Below, one piece after another: positions 11,335 through 25,014 of a stretch of DNA of 64,000 bases. Below the pieces are notes generated by a model. It did not search any database and had not been told where the DNA came from. It saw only the letters and a program-made list of their open reading frames with translations. The translations under genes and the position numbers were made by a program. The DNA is from Locusta migratoria (taxonomy: Eukaryota; Arthropoda; Insecta; Orthoptera; Acrididae): positions 186,001 to 250,000 of the forward strand of contig JAOYRU010000100.1 in the NCBI GenBank assembly GCA_026315105.1, in the 5' to 3' direction. The stretch's first letter is position 1. Every line of letters begins with the position of its first letter.

Positions 11335-11978
11335 CCTGGCCTGCATCCCTTCCTCTTCGCATTATGACCAAATTTCTTTAGCTCCTTTCAAGCGTTCTCA
11401 GTGCGTCTTTACTGGACACGAATGCATCGCACCCAACCTGCAGAAACTCACATAAACAAATGACAATTTTAAGCACAACACTAACTGCCAAAATGTTTTA
11501 CAAACTACACTACAGAATATTTCGCTGGCAGATCGTTAACTTGTCGTATGTTTCAGACCATACCATACAATCTGTGTACTGCCATTTGGTTGCTGTTTTG
11601 TGAGCCACCTCTCCTCCAACACGACGATGGAGGTCGAACTCAAGTCCCCTCGATTATAAGACACGTGCCTTTTAAATTTGTTCTTTTTTTGTGCTTCATT
11701 TTTCATTTACTTGCAATTTTTAACAGACCCTTACACAAATCTTAGGGCCCCCGTGAGTCTTGGGGGATGCTGCGGAACTGCTGTGCCGAAATCGGCCGCT
11801 CAAAAAATTACTCTTCTGTCACGTTTGCTTTGCTACATTTCGCTAGAAAATTGTGCAGACTACAATCGCCGTCATGTGGTACCATATTTGGTGATTTAAT
11901 CTGACGTGCATAAATTCTCATTTGCAGTTCTTTGATAGTTTCGAAAGACACATTGCTTCGACACAGTTAAAATTGTTT

Positions 11979-12050
11979 TGCCCCCTGTGAGAATCGAACT
12001 CACGACCCCTGGTTTACAAGACCAGTGCTCTGCCCCTGAGCTAAGGAGGC
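11979..12050 (-). tRNA. tRNA-Thr-TGT: tRNA-Thr (TGT), unit 8
   Basis: Identical to the unit 1 gene. Confidence 0.97.
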
Positions 12051-12780
12051 TGCTGGGCAACGGCATCATTCTTGGTAGCCACTCCCTTCCGTTTCCCACC
12101 CAGAGGAATCGTAACATCTGTTCGCTATGCCAGACGTGTGTGAAAAATCATTGCCATAGCAAAGTTTCGATTAACCCTGCGAGAATAGAGTACCCCTGGT
12201 ACAAAGCTCCTGCCTGTTATTTTGCTTTCTTAGATATTTATTGGTATTATTAGCCTAACACGTGTCGTTTTTGGTGCACTCTTGAGCTAGCTCTCGGCTA
12301 GTGCGGGGCACTGGGCGTGCCCTGAGGTGGGTCTTGGATGGCCCAGCTCCTCCCTCTGGCGGCGGTGCCCACGGGGGATCATGTGTGGCGACAACTAATT
12401 GCTCGGCCTGAATCAGCCTGAGGCTGATCGACACTTAAATGGACGTCAGGTACAAATCGACATCGAGAAAGTACACTGATTATGCCTGTCAAACACCAAC
12501 ATACACAAGAAAAATATGAAATCCATCGATGGTCACGTCTTTAGCAACTTTACCTTTATCTGAGGACTGATTACTTGTCACTGCCATTGGAAGACTCCAT
12601 CTGCCAACTATCATGGTGTCTTGACATTTACTGTACTACAACGAGGAGAAAGCCGATTGCGCGTAGGTGTCATGTAAACATTTCCAAAATAACGTCACCG
12701 TAGCTTTGCTTCTCCATCGAAGGCGATATTTTATTATCACCTCTGTCGACCTCTATTCGAAGGAAGAGAAAAAACGAATT

Positions 12781-12797
12781 CGCCCCCGGGTGGGCTC

Positions 12798-12834
<37 letters not shown>

Positions 12835-12854
12835 GCCGATTGCGCCACGGAGGC
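12781..12854 (-). tRNA. tRNA-Asn-GTT: tRNA-Asn (GTT), unit 9
   Basis: Identical to the unit 1 gene. Confidence 0.97.
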
Positions 12855-13498
12855 CCTGGCCTGCATCCCTTCCTCTTCGCATTATGACCAAATTTCTTTA
12901 GCTCCTTTCAAGCGTTCTCAGTGCGTCTTTACTGGACACGAATGCATCGCACCCAACCTGCAGAAACTCACATAAACAAATGACAATTTTAAGCACAACA
13001 CTAACTGCCAAAATGTTTTACAAACTACACTACAGAATATTTCGCTGGCAGATCGTTAACTTGTCGTATGTTTCAGACCATACCATACAATCTGTGTACT
13101 GCCATTTGGTTGCTGTTTTGTGAGCCACCTCTCCTCCAACACGACGATGGAGGTCGAACTCAAGTCCCCTCGATTATAAGACACGTGCCTTTTAAATTTG
13201 TTCTTTTTTTGTGCTTCATTTTTCATTTACTTGCAATTTTTAACAGACCCTTACACAAATCTTAGGGCCCCCGTGAGTCTTGGGGGATGCTGCGGAACTG
13301 CTGTGCCGAAATCGGCCGCTCAAAAAATTACTCTTCTGTCACGTTTGCTTTGCTACATTTCGCTAGAAAATTGTGCAGACTACAATCGCCGTCATGTGGT
13401 ACCATATTTGGTGATTTAATCTGACGTGCATAAATTCTCATTTGCAGTTCTTTGATAGTTTCGAAAGACACATTGCTTCGACACAGTTAAAATTGTTT

Positions 13499-13570
13499 TG
13501 CCCCCTGTGAGAATCGAACTCACGACCCCTGGTTTACAAGACCAGTGCTCTGCCCCTGAGCTAAGGAGGC
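13499..13570 (-). tRNA. tRNA-Thr-TGT: tRNA-Thr (TGT), unit 9
   Basis: Identical to the unit 1 gene. Confidence 0.97.
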
Positions 13571-14300
13571 TGCTGGGCAACGGCATCATTCTTGGTAGCC
13601 ACTCCCTTCCGTTTCCCACCCAGAGGAATCGTAACATCTGTTCGCTATGCCAGACGTGTGTGAAAAATCATTGCCATAGCAAAGTTTCGATTAACCCTGC
13701 GAGAATAGAGTACCCCTGGTACAAAGCTCCTGCCTGTTATTTTGCTTTCTTAGATATTTATTGGTATTATTAGCCTAACACGTGTCGTTTTTGGTGCACT
13801 CTTGAGCTAGCTCTCGGCTAGTGCGGGGCACTGGGCGTGCCCTGAGGTGGGTCTTGGATGGCCCAGCTCCTCCCTCTGGCGGCGGTGCCCACGGGGGATC
13901 ATGTGTGGCGACAACTAATTGCTCGGCCTGAATCAGCCTGAGGCTGATCGACACTTAAATGGACGTCAGGTACAAATCGACATCGAGAAAGTACACTGAT
14001 TATGCCTGTCAAACACCAACATACACAAGAAAAATATGAAATCCATCGATGGTCACGTCTTTAGCAACTTTACCTTTATCTGAGGACTGATTACTTGTCA
14101 CTGCCATTGGAAGACTCCATCTGCCAACTATCATGGTGTCTTGACATTTACTGTACTACAACGAGGAGAAAGCCGATTGCGCGTAGGTGTCATGTAAACA
14201 TTTCCAAAATAACGTCACCGTAGCTTTGCTTCTCCATCGAAGGCGATATTTTATTATCACCTCTGTCGACCTCTATTCGAAGGAAGAGAAAAAACGAATT

Positions 14301-14317
14301 CGCCCCCGGGTGGGCTC

Positions 14318-14354
<37 letters not shown>

Positions 14355-14374
14355 GCCGATTGCGCCACGGAGGC
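14301..14374 (-). tRNA. tRNA-Asn-GTT: tRNA-Asn (GTT), unit 10
   Basis: Identical to the unit 1 gene. Confidence 0.97.
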
Positions 14375-15018
14375 CCTGGCCTGCATCCCTTCCTCTTCGC
14401 ATTATGACCAAATTTCTTTAGCTCCTTTCAAGCGTTCTCAGTGCGTCTTTACTGGACACGAATGCATCGCACCCAACCTGCAGAAACTCACATAAACAAA
14501 TGACAATTTTAAGCACAACACTAACTGCCAAAATGTTTTACAAACTACACTACAGAATATTTCGCTGGCAGATCGTTAACTTGTCGTATGTTTCAGACCA
14601 TACCATACAATCTGTGTACTGCCATTTGGTTGCTGTTTTGTGAGCCACCTCTCCTCCAACACGACGATGGAGGTCGAACTCAAGTCCCCTCGATTATAAG
14701 ACACGTGCCTTTTAAATTTGTTCTTTTTTTGTGCTTCATTTTTCATTTACTTGCAATTTTTAACAGACCCTTACACAAATCTTAGGGCCCCCGTGAGTCT
14801 TGGGGGATGCTGCGGAACTGCTGTGCCGAAATCGGCCGCTCAAAAAATTACTCTTCTGTCACGTTTGCTTTGCTACATTTCGCTAGAAAATTGTGCAGAC
14901 TACAATCGCCGTCATGTGGTACCATATTTGGTGATTTAATCTGACGTGCATAAATTCTCATTTGCAGTTCTTTGATAGTTTCGAAAGACACATTGCTTCG
15001 ACACAGTTAAAATTGTTT

Positions 15019-15090
15019 TGCCCCCTGTGAGAATCGAACTCACGACCCCTGGTTTACAAGACCAGTGCTCTGCCCCTGAGCTAAGGAGGC
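15019..15090 (-). tRNA. tRNA-Thr-TGT: tRNA-Thr (TGT), unit 10
   Basis: Identical to the unit 1 gene. Confidence 0.97.
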
Positions 15091-15820
15091 TGCTGGGCAA
15101 CGGCATCATTCTTGGTAGCCACTCCCTTCCGTTTCCCACCCAGAGGAATCGTAACATCTGTTCGCTATGCCAGACGTGTGTGAAAAATCATTGCCATAGC
15201 AAAGTTTCGATTAACCCTGCGAGAATAGAGTACCCCTGGTACAAAGCTCCTGCCTGTTATTTTGCTTTCTTAGATATTTATTGGTATTATTAGCCTAACA
15301 CGTGTCGTTTTTGGTGCACTCTTGAGCTAGCTCTCGGCTAGTGCGGGGCACTGGGCGTGCCCTGAGGTGGGTCTTGGATGGCCCAGCTCCTCCCTCTGGC
15401 GGCGGTGCCCACGGGGGATCATGTGTGGCGACAACTAATTGCTCGGCCTGAATCAGCCTGAGGCTGATCGACACTTAAATGGACGTCAGGTACAAATCGA
15501 CATCGAGAAAGTACACTGATTATGCCTGTCAAACACCAACATACACAAGAAAAATATGAAATCCATCGATGGTCACGTCTTTAGCAACTTTACCTTTATC
15601 TGAGGACTGATTACTTGTCACTGCCATTGGAAGACTCCATCTGCCAACTATCATGGTGTCTTGACATTTACTGTACTACAACGAGGAGAAAGCCGATTGC
15701 GCGTAGGTGTCATGTAAACATTTCCAAAATAACGTCACCGTAGCTTTGCTTCTCCATCGAAGGCGATATTTTATTATCACCTCTGTCGACCTCTATTCGA
15801 AGGAAGAGAAAAAACGAATT

Positions 15821-15837
15821 CGCCCCCGGGTGGGCTC

Positions 15838-15874
<37 letters not shown>

Positions 15875-15894
15875 GCCGATTGCGCCACGGAGGC
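15821..15894 (-). tRNA. tRNA-Asn-GTT: tRNA-Asn (GTT), unit 11
   Basis: Identical to the unit 1 gene. Confidence 0.97.
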
Positions 15895-16538
15895 CCTGGC
15901 CTGCATCCCTTCCTCTTCGCATTATGACCAAATTTCTTTAGCTCCTTTCAAGCGTTCTCAGTGCGTCTTTACTGGACACGAATGCATCGCACCCAACCTG
16001 CAGAAACTCACATAAACAAATGACAATTTTAAGCACAACACTAACTGCCAAAATGTTTTACAAACTACACTACAGAATATTTCGCTGGCAGATCGTTAAC
16101 TTGTCGTATGTTTCAGACCATACCATACAATCTGTGTACTGCCATTTGGTTGCTGTTTTGTGAGCCACCTCTCCTCCAACACGACGATGGAGGTCGAACT
16201 CAAGTCCCCTCGATTATAAGACACGTGCCTTTTAAATTTGTTCTTTTTTTGTGCTTCATTTTTCATTTACTTGCAATTTTTAACAGACCCTTACACAAAT
16301 CTTAGGGCCCCCGTGAGTCTTGGGGGATGCTGCGGAACTGCTGTGCCGAAATCGGCCGCTCAAAAAATTACTCTTCTGTCACGTTTGCTTTGCTACATTT
16401 CGCTAGAAAATTGTGCAGACTACAATCGCCGTCATGTGGTACCATATTTGGTGATTTAATCTGACGTGCATAAATTCTCATTTGCAGTTCTTTGATAGTT
16501 TCGAAAGACACATTGCTTCGACACAGTTAAAATTGTTT

Positions 16539-16610
16539 TGCCCCCTGTGAGAATCGAACTCACGACCCCTGGTTTACAAGACCAGTGCTCTGCCCCTGAG
16601 CTAAGGAGGC
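16539..16610 (-). tRNA. tRNA-Thr-TGT: tRNA-Thr (TGT), unit 11
   Basis: Identical to the unit 1 gene. Confidence 0.97.
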
Positions 16611-17340
16611 TGCTGGGCAACGGCATCATTCTTGGTAGCCACTCCCTTCCGTTTCCCACCCAGAGGAATCGTAACATCTGTTCGCTATGCCAGACGTGTG
16701 TGAAAAATCATTGCCATAGCAAAGTTTCGATTAACCCTGCGAGAATAGAGTACCCCTGGTACAAAGCTCCTGCCTGTTATTTTGCTTTCTTAGATATTTA
16801 TTGGTATTATTAGCCTAACACGTGTCGTTTTTGGTGCACTCTTGAGCTAGCTCTCGGCTAGTGCGGGGCACTGGGCGTGCCCTGAGGTGGGTCTTGGATG
16901 GCCCAGCTCCTCCCTCTGGCGGCGGTGCCCACGGGGGATCATGTGTGGCGACAACTAATTGCTCGGCCTGAATCAGCCTGAGGCTGATCGACACTTAAAT
17001 GGACGTCAGGTACAAATCGACATCGAGAAAGTACACTGATTATGCCTGTCAAACACCAACATACACAAGAAAAATATGAAATCCATCGATGGTCACGTCT
17101 TTAGCAACTTTACCTTTATCTGAGGACTGATTACTTGTCACTGCCATTGGAAGACTCCATCTGCCAACTATCATGGTGTCTTGACATTTACTGTACTACA
17201 ACGAGGAGAAAGCCGATTGCGCGTAGGTGTCATGTAAACATTTCCAAAATAACGTCACCGTAGCTTTGCTTCTCCATCGAAGGCGATATTTTATTATCAC
17301 CTCTGTCGACCTCTATTCGAAGGAAGAGAAAAAACGAATT

Positions 17341-17357
17341 CGCCCCCGGGTGGGCTC

Positions 17358-17394
<37 letters not shown>

Positions 17395-17414
17395 GCCGAT
17401 TGCGCCACGGAGGC
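17341..17414 (-). tRNA. tRNA-Asn-GTT: tRNA-Asn (GTT), unit 12
   Basis: Identical to the unit 1 gene. Confidence 0.97.
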
Positions 17415-18058
17415 CCTGGCCTGCATCCCTTCCTCTTCGCATTATGACCAAATTTCTTTAGCTCCTTTCAAGCGTTCTCAGTGCGTCTTTACTGGACACG
17501 AATGCATCGCACCCAACCTGCAGAAACTCACATAAACAAATGACAATTTTAAGCACAACACTAACTGCCAAAATGTTTTACAAACTACACTACAGAATAT
17601 TTCGCTGGCAGATCGTTAACTTGTCGTATGTTTCAGACCATACCATACAATCTGTGTACTGCCATTTGGTTGCTGTTTTGTGAGCCACCTCTCCTCCAAC
17701 ACGACGATGGAGGTCGAACTCAAGTCCCCTCGATTATAAGACACGTGCCTTTTAAATTTGTTCTTTTTTTGTGCTTCATTTTTCATTTACTTGCAATTTT
17801 TAACAGACCCTTACACAAATCTTAGGGCCCCCGTGAGTCTTGGGGGATGCTGCGGAACTGCTGTGCCGAAATCGGCCGCTCAAAAAATTACTCTTCTGTC
17901 ACGTTTGCTTTGCTACATTTCGCTAGAAAATTGTGCAGACTACAATCGCCGTCATGTGGTACCATATTTGGTGATTTAATCTGACGTGCATAAATTCTCA
18001 TTTGCAGTTCTTTGATAGTTTCGAAAGACACATTGCTTCGACACAGTTAAAATTGTTT

Positions 18059-18130
18059 TGCCCCCTGTGAGAATCGAACTCACGACCCCTGGTTTACAAG
18101 ACCAGTGCTCTGCCCCTGAGCTAAGGAGGC
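18059..18130 (-). tRNA. tRNA-Thr-TGT: tRNA-Thr (TGT), unit 12
   Basis: Identical to the unit 1 gene. Confidence 0.97.
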
Positions 18131-18860
18131 TGCTGGGCAACGGCATCATTCTTGGTAGCCACTCCCTTCCGTTTCCCACCCAGAGGAATCGTAACATCTG
18201 TTCGCTATGCCAGACGTGTGTGAAAAATCATTGCCATAGCAAAGTTTCGATTAACCCTGCGAGAATAGAGTACCCCTGGTACAAAGCTCCTGCCTGTTAT
18301 TTTGCTTTCTTAGATATTTATTGGTATTATTAGCCTAACACGTGTCGTTTTTGGTGCACTCTTGAGCTAGCTCTCGGCTAGTGCGGGGCACTGGGCGTGC
18401 CCTGAGGTGGGTCTTGGATGGCCCAGCTCCTCCCTCTGGCGGCGGTGCCCACGGGGGATCATGTGTGGCGACAACTAATTGCTCGGCCTGAATCAGCCTG
18501 AGGCTGATCGACACTTAAATGGACGTCAGGTACAAATCGACATCGAGAAAGTACACTGATTATGCCTGTCAAACACCAACATACACAAGAAAAATATGAA
18601 ATCCATCGATGGTCACGTCTTTAGCAACTTTACCTTTATCTGAGGACTGATTACTTGTCACTGCCATTGGAAGACTCCATCTGCCAACTATCATGGTGTC
18701 TTGACATTTACTGTACTACAACGAGGAGAAAGCCGATTGCGCGTAGGTGTCATGTAAACATTTCCAAAATAACGTCACCGTAGCTTTGCTTCTCCATCGA
18801 AGGCGATATTTTATTATCACCTCTGTCGACCTCTATTCGAAGGAAGAGAAAAAACGAATT

Positions 18861-18877
18861 CGCCCCCGGGTGGGCTC

Positions 18878-18914
<37 letters not shown>

Positions 18915-18934
18915 GCCGATTGCGCCACGGAGGC
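18861..18934 (-). tRNA. tRNA-Asn-GTT: tRNA-Asn (GTT), unit 13
   Basis: Identical gene; T>C at 18954, 20 nt upstream, as in unit 6. Confidence 0.97.
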
Positions 18935-19578
18935 CCTGGCCTGCATCCCTTCCCCTTCGCATTATGACCAAATTTCTTTAGCTCCTTTCAAGCGTTCTCA
19001 GTGCGTCTTTACTGGACACGAATGCATCGCACCCAACCTGCAGAAACTCACATAAACAAATGACAATTTTAAGCACAACACTAACTGCCAAAATGTTTTA
19101 CAAACTACACTACAGAATATTTCGCTGGCAGATCGTTAACTTGTCGTATGTTTCAGACCATACCATACAATCTGTGTACTGCCATTTGGTTGCTGTTTTG
19201 TGAGCCACCTCTCCTCCAACACGACGATGGAGGTCGAACTCAAGTCCCCTCGATTATAAGACACGTGCCTTTTAAATTTGTTCTTTTTTTGTGCTTCATT
19301 TTTCATTTACTTGCAATTTTTAACAGACCCTTACACAAATCTTAGGGCCCCCGTGAGTCTTGGGGGATGCTGCGGAACTGCTGTGCCGAAATCGGCCGCT
19401 CAAAAAATTACTCTTCTGTCACGTTTGCTTTGCTACATTTCGCTAGAAAATTGTGCAGACTACAATCGCCGTCATGTGGTACCATATTTGGTGATTTAAT
19501 CTGACGTGCATAAATTCTCATTTGCAGTTCTTTGATAGTTTCGAAAGACACATTGCTTCGACACAGTTAAAATTGTTT

Positions 19579-19650
19579 TGCCCCCTGTGAGAATCGAACT
19601 CACGACCCCTGGTTTACAAGACCAGTGCTCTGCCCCTGAGCTAAGGAGGC
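19579..19650 (-). tRNA. tRNA-Thr-TGT: tRNA-Thr (TGT), unit 13
   Basis: Identical to the unit 1 gene. Confidence 0.97.
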
Positions 19651-20380
19651 TGCTGGGCAACGGCATCATTCTTGGTAGCCACTCCCTTCCGTTTCCCACC
19701 CAGAGGAATCGTAACATCTGTTCGCTATGCCAGACGTGTGTGAAAAATCATTGCCATAGCAAAGTTTCGATTAACCCTGCGAGAATAGAGTACCCCTGGT
19801 ACAAAGCTCCTGCCTGTTATTTTGCTTTCTTAGATATTTATTGGTATTATTAGCCTAACACGTGTCGTTTTTGGTGCACTCTTGAGCTAGCTCTCGGCTA
19901 GTGCGGGGCACTGGGCGTGCCCTGAGGTGGGTCTTGGATGGCCCAGCTCCTCCCTCTGGCGGCGGTGCCCACGGGGGATCATGTGTGGCGACAACTAATT
20001 GCTCGGCCTGAATCAGCCTGAGGCTGATCGACACTTAAATGGACGTCAGGTACAAATCGACATCGAGAAAGTACACTGATTATGCCTGTCAAACACCAAC
20101 ATACACAAGAAAAATATGAAATCCATCGATGGTCACGTCTTTAGCAACTTTACCTTTATCTGAGGACTGATTACTTGTCACTGCCATTGGAAGACTCCAT
20201 CTGCCAACTATCATGGTGTCTTGACATTTACTGTACTACAACGAGGAGAAAGCCGATTGCGCGTAGGTGTCATGTAAACATTTCCAAAATAACGTCACCG
20301 TAGCTTTGCTTCTCCATCGAAGGCGATATTTTATTATCACCTCTGTCGACCTCTATTCGAAGGAAGAGAAAAAACGAATT

Positions 20381-20397
20381 CGCCCCCGGGTGGGCTC

Positions 20398-20434
<37 letters not shown>

Positions 20435-20454
20435 GCCGATTGCGCCACGGAGGC
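20381..20454 (-). tRNA. tRNA-Asn-GTT: tRNA-Asn (GTT), unit 14
   Basis: Identical to the unit 1 gene. Confidence 0.97.
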
Positions 20455-21098
20455 CCTGGCCTGCATCCCTTCCTCTTCGCATTATGACCAAATTTCTTTA
20501 GCTCCTTTCAAGCGTTCTCAGTGCGTCTTTACTGGACACGAATGCATCGCACCCAACCTGCAGAAACTCACATAAACAAATGACAATTTTAAGCACAACA
20601 CTAACTGCCAAAATGTTTTACAAACTACACTACAGAATATTTCGCTGGCAGATCGTTAACTTGTCGTATGTTTCAGACCATACCATACAATCTGTGTACT
20701 GCCATTTGGTTGCTGTTTTGTGAGCCACCTCTCCTCCAACACGACGATGGAGGTCGAACTCAAGTCCCCTCGATTATAAGACACGTGCCTTTTAAATTTG
20801 TTCTTTTTTTGTGCTTCATTTTTCATTTACTTGCAATTTTTAACAGACCCTTACACAAATCTTAGGGCCCCCGTGAGTCTTGGGGGATGCTGCGGAACTG
20901 CTGTGCCGAAATCGGCCGCTCAAAAAATTACTCTTCTGTCACGTTTGCTTTGCTACATTTCGCTAGAAAATTGTGCAGACTACAATCGCCGTCATGTGGT
21001 ACCATATTTGGTGATTTAATCTGACGTGCATAAATTCTCATTTGCAGTTCTTTGATAGTTTCGAAAGACACATTGCTTCGACACAGTTAAAATTGTTT

Positions 21099-21170
21099 TG
21101 CCCCCTGTGAGAATCGAACTCACGACCCCTGGTTTACAAGACCAGTGCTCTGCCCCTGAGCTAAGGAGGC
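21099..21170 (-). tRNA. tRNA-Thr-TGT: tRNA-Thr (TGT), unit 14
   Basis: Identical to the unit 1 gene. Confidence 0.97.
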
Positions 21171-21900
21171 TGCTGGGCAACGGCATCATTCTTGGTAGCC
21201 ACTCCCTTCCGTTTCCCACCCAGAGGAATCGTAACATCTGTTCGCTATGCCAGACGTGTGTGAAAAATCATTGCCATAGCAAAGTTTCGATTAACCCTGC
21301 GAGAATAGAGTACCCCTGGTACAAAGCTCCTGCCTGTTATTTTGCTTTCTTAGATATTTATTGGTATTATTAGCCTAACACGTGTCGTTTTTGGTGCACT
21401 CTTGAGCTAGCTCTCGGCTAGTGCGGGGCACTGGGCGTGCCCTGAGGTGGGTCTTGGATGGCCCAGCTCCTCCCTCTGGCGGCGGTGCCCACGGGGGATC
21501 ATGTGTGGCGACAACTAATTGCTCGGCCTGAATCAGCCTGAGGCTGATCGACACTTAAATGGACGTCAGGTACAAATCGACATCGAGAAAGTACACTGAT
21601 TATGCCTGTCAAACACCAACATACACAAGAAAAATATGAAATCCATCGATGGTCACGTCTTTAGCAACTTTACCTTTATCTGAGGACTGATTACTTGTCA
21701 CTGCCATTGGAAGACTCCATCTGCCAACTATCATGGTGTCTTGACATTTACTGTACTACAACGAGGAGAAAGCCGATTGCGCGTAGGTGTCATGTAAACA
21801 TTTCCAAAATAACGTCACCGTAGCTTTGCTTCTCCATCGAAGGCGATATTTTATTATCACCTCTGTCGACCTCTATTCGAAGGAAGAGAAAAAACGAATT

Positions 21901-21917
21901 CGCCCCCGGGTGGGCTC

Positions 21918-21954
<37 letters not shown>

Positions 21955-21974
21955 GCCGATTGCGCCACGGAGGC
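21901..21974 (-). tRNA. tRNA-Asn-GTT: tRNA-Asn (GTT), unit 15
   Basis: Identical to the unit 1 gene. Confidence 0.97.
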
Positions 21975-22618
21975 CCTGGCCTGCATCCCTTCCTCTTCGC
22001 ATTATGACCAAATTTCTTTAGCTCCTTTCAAGCGTTCTCAGTGCGTCTTTACTGGACACGAATGCATCGCACCCAACCTGCAGAAACTCACATAAACAAA
22101 TGACAATTTTAAGCACAACACTAACTGCCAAAATGTTTTACAAACTACACTACAGAATATTTCGCTGGCAGATCGTTAACTTGTCGTATGTTTCAGACCA
22201 TACCATACAATCTGTGTACTGCCATTTGGTTGCTGTTTTGTGAGCCACCTCTCCTCCAACACGACGATGGAGGTCGAACTCAAGTCCCCTCGATTATAAG
22301 ACACGTGCCTTTTAAATTTGTTCTTTTTTTGTGCTTCATTTTTCATTTACTTGCAATTTTTAACAGACCCTTACACAAATCTTAGGGCCCCCGTGAGTCT
22401 TGGGGGATGCTGCGGAACTGCTGTGCCGAAATCGGCCGCTCAAAAAATTACTCTTCTGTCACGTTTGCTTTGCTACATTTCGCTAGAAAATTGTGCAGAC
22501 TACAATCGCCGTCATGTGGTACCATATTTGGTGATTTAATCTGACGTGCATAAATTCTCATTTGCAGTTCTTTGATAGTTTCGAAAGACACATTGCTTCG
22601 ACACAGTTAAAATTGTTT

Positions 22619-22690
22619 TGCCCCCTGTGAGAATCGAACTCACGACCCCTGGTTTACAAGACCAGTGCTCTGCCCCTGAGCTAAGGAGGC
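22619..22690 (-). tRNA. tRNA-Thr-TGT: tRNA-Thr (TGT), unit 15
   Basis: Identical to the unit 1 gene. Confidence 0.97.
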
Positions 22691-23420
22691 TGCTGGGCAA
22701 CGGCATCATTCTTGGTAGCCACTCCCTTCCGTTTCCCACCCAGAGGAATCGTAACATCTGTTCGCTATGCCAGACGTGTGTGAAAAATCATTGCCATAGC
22801 AAAGTTTCGATTAACCCTGCGAGAATAGAGTACCCCTGGTACAAAGCTCCTGCCTGTTATTTTGCTTTCTTAGATATTTATTGGTATTATTAGCCTAACA
22901 CGTGTCGTTTTTGGTGCACTCTTGAGCTAGCTCTCGGCTAGTGCGGGGCACTGGGCGTGCCCTGAGGTGGGTCTTGGATGGCCCAGCTCCTCCCTCTGGC
23001 GGCGGTGCCCACGGGGGATCATGTGTGGCGACAACTAATTGCTCGGCCTGAATCAGCCTGAGGCTGATCGACACTTAAATGGACGTCAGGTACAAATCGA
23101 CATCGAGAAAGTACACTGATTATGCCTGTCAAACACCAACATACACAAGAAAAATATGAAATCCATCGATGGTCACGTCTTTAGCAACTTTACCTTTATC
23201 TGAGGACTGATTACTTGTCACTGCCATTGGAAGACTCCATCTGCCAACTATCATGGTGTCTTGACATTTACTGTACTACAACGAGGAGAAAGCCGATTGC
23301 GCGTAGGTGTCATGTAAACATTTCCAAAATAACGTCACCGTAGCTTTGCTTCTCCATCGAAGGCGATATTTTATTATCACCTCTGTCGACCTCTATTCGA
23401 AGGAAGAGAAAAAACGAATT

Positions 23421-23437
23421 CGCCCCCGGGTGGGCTC

Positions 23438-23474
<37 letters not shown>

Positions 23475-23494
23475 GCCGATTGCGCCACGGAGGC
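23421..23494 (-). tRNA. tRNA-Asn-GTT: tRNA-Asn (GTT), unit 16
   Basis: Identical to the unit 1 gene. Confidence 0.97.
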
Positions 23495-24138
23495 CCTGGC
23501 CTGCATCCCTTCCTCTTCGCATTATGACCAAATTTCTTTAGCTCCTTTCAAGCGTTCTCAGTGCGTCTTTACTGGACACGAATGCATCGCACCCAACCTG
23601 CAGAAACTCACATAAACAAATGACAATTTTAAGCACAACACTAACTGCCAAAATGTTTTACAAACTACACTACAGAATATTTCGCTGGCAGATCGTTAAC
23701 TTGTCGTATGTTTCAGACCATACCATACAATCTGTGTACTGCCATTTGGTTGCTGTTTTGTGAGCCACCTCTCCTCCAACACGACGATGGAGGTCGAACT
23801 CAAGTCCCCTCGATTATAAGACACGTGCCTTTTAAATTTGTTCTTTTTTTGTGCTTCATTTTTCATTTACTTGCAATTTTTAACAGACCCTTACACAAAT
23901 CTTAGGGCCCCCGTGAGTCTTGGGGGATGCTGCGGAACTGCTGTGCCGAAATCGGCCGCTCAAAAAATTACTCTTCTGTCACGTTTGCTTTGCTACATTT
24001 CGCTAGAAAATTGTGCAGACTACAATCGCCGTCATGTGGTACCATATTTGGTGATTTAATCTGACGTGCATAAATTCTCATTTGCAGTTCTTTGATAGTT
24101 TCGAAAGACACATTGCTTCGACACAGTTAAAATTGTTT

Positions 24139-24210
24139 TGCCCCCTGTGAGAATCGAACTCACGACCCCTGGTTTACAAGACCAGTGCTCTGCCCCTGAG
24201 CTAAGGAGGC
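24139..24210 (-). tRNA. tRNA-Thr-TGT: tRNA-Thr (TGT), unit 16
   Basis: Identical to the unit 1 gene. Confidence 0.97.
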
Positions 24211-24940
24211 TGCTGGGCAACGGCATCATTCTTGGTAGCCACTCCCTTCCGTTTCCCACCCAGAGGAATCGTAACATCTGTTCGCTATGCCAGACGTGTG
24301 TGAAAAATCATTGCCATAGCAAAGTTTCGATTAACCCTGCGAGAATAGAGTACCCCTGGTACAAAGCTCCTGCCTGTTATTTTGCTTTCTTAGATATTTA
24401 TTGGTATTATTAGCCTAACACGTGTCGTTTTTGGTGCACTCTTGAGCTAGCTCTCGGCTAGTGCGGGGCACTGGGCGTGCCCTGAGGTGGGTCTTGGATG
24501 GCCCAGCTCCTCCCTCTGGCGGCGGTGCCCACGGGGGATCATGTGTGGCGACAACTAATTGCTCGGCCTGAATCAGCCTGAGGCTGATCGACACTTAAAT
24601 GGACGTCAGGTACAAATCGACATCGAGAAAGTACACTGATTATGCCTGTCAAACACCAACATACACAAGAAAAATATGAAATCCATCGATGGTCACGTCT
24701 TTAGCAACTTTACCTTTATCTGAGGACTGATTACTTGTCACTGCCATTGGAAGACTCCATCTGCCAACTATCATGGTGTCTTGACATTTACTGTACTACA
24801 ACGAGGAGAAAGCCGATTGCGCGTAGGTGTCATGTAAACATTTCCAAAATAACGTCACCGTAGCTTTGCTTCTCCATCGAAGGCGATATTTTATTATCAC
24901 CTCTGTCGACCTCTATTCGAAGGAAGAGAAAAAACGAATT

Positions 24941-24957
24941 CGCCCCCGGGTGGGCTC

Positions 24958-24994
<37 letters not shown>

Positions 24995-25014
24995 GCCGAT
25001 TGCGCCACGGAGTC
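24941..25014 (-). tRNA. tRNA-Asn-GTT: tRNA-Asn (GTT), unit 17, acceptor-stem mismatch
   Basis: The only variant tRNA-Asn copy. A plus-strand G>T at 25013 changes nucleotide C2 of the tRNA to A, so the second acceptor pair C2:G becomes A:G. The A and B boxes and anticodon are unchanged, so it should still be transcribed, but maturation or charging may suffer. A second change (C>A at 25020) lies 6 nt upstream. It could be a weakened or dead copy. Confidence 0.85.
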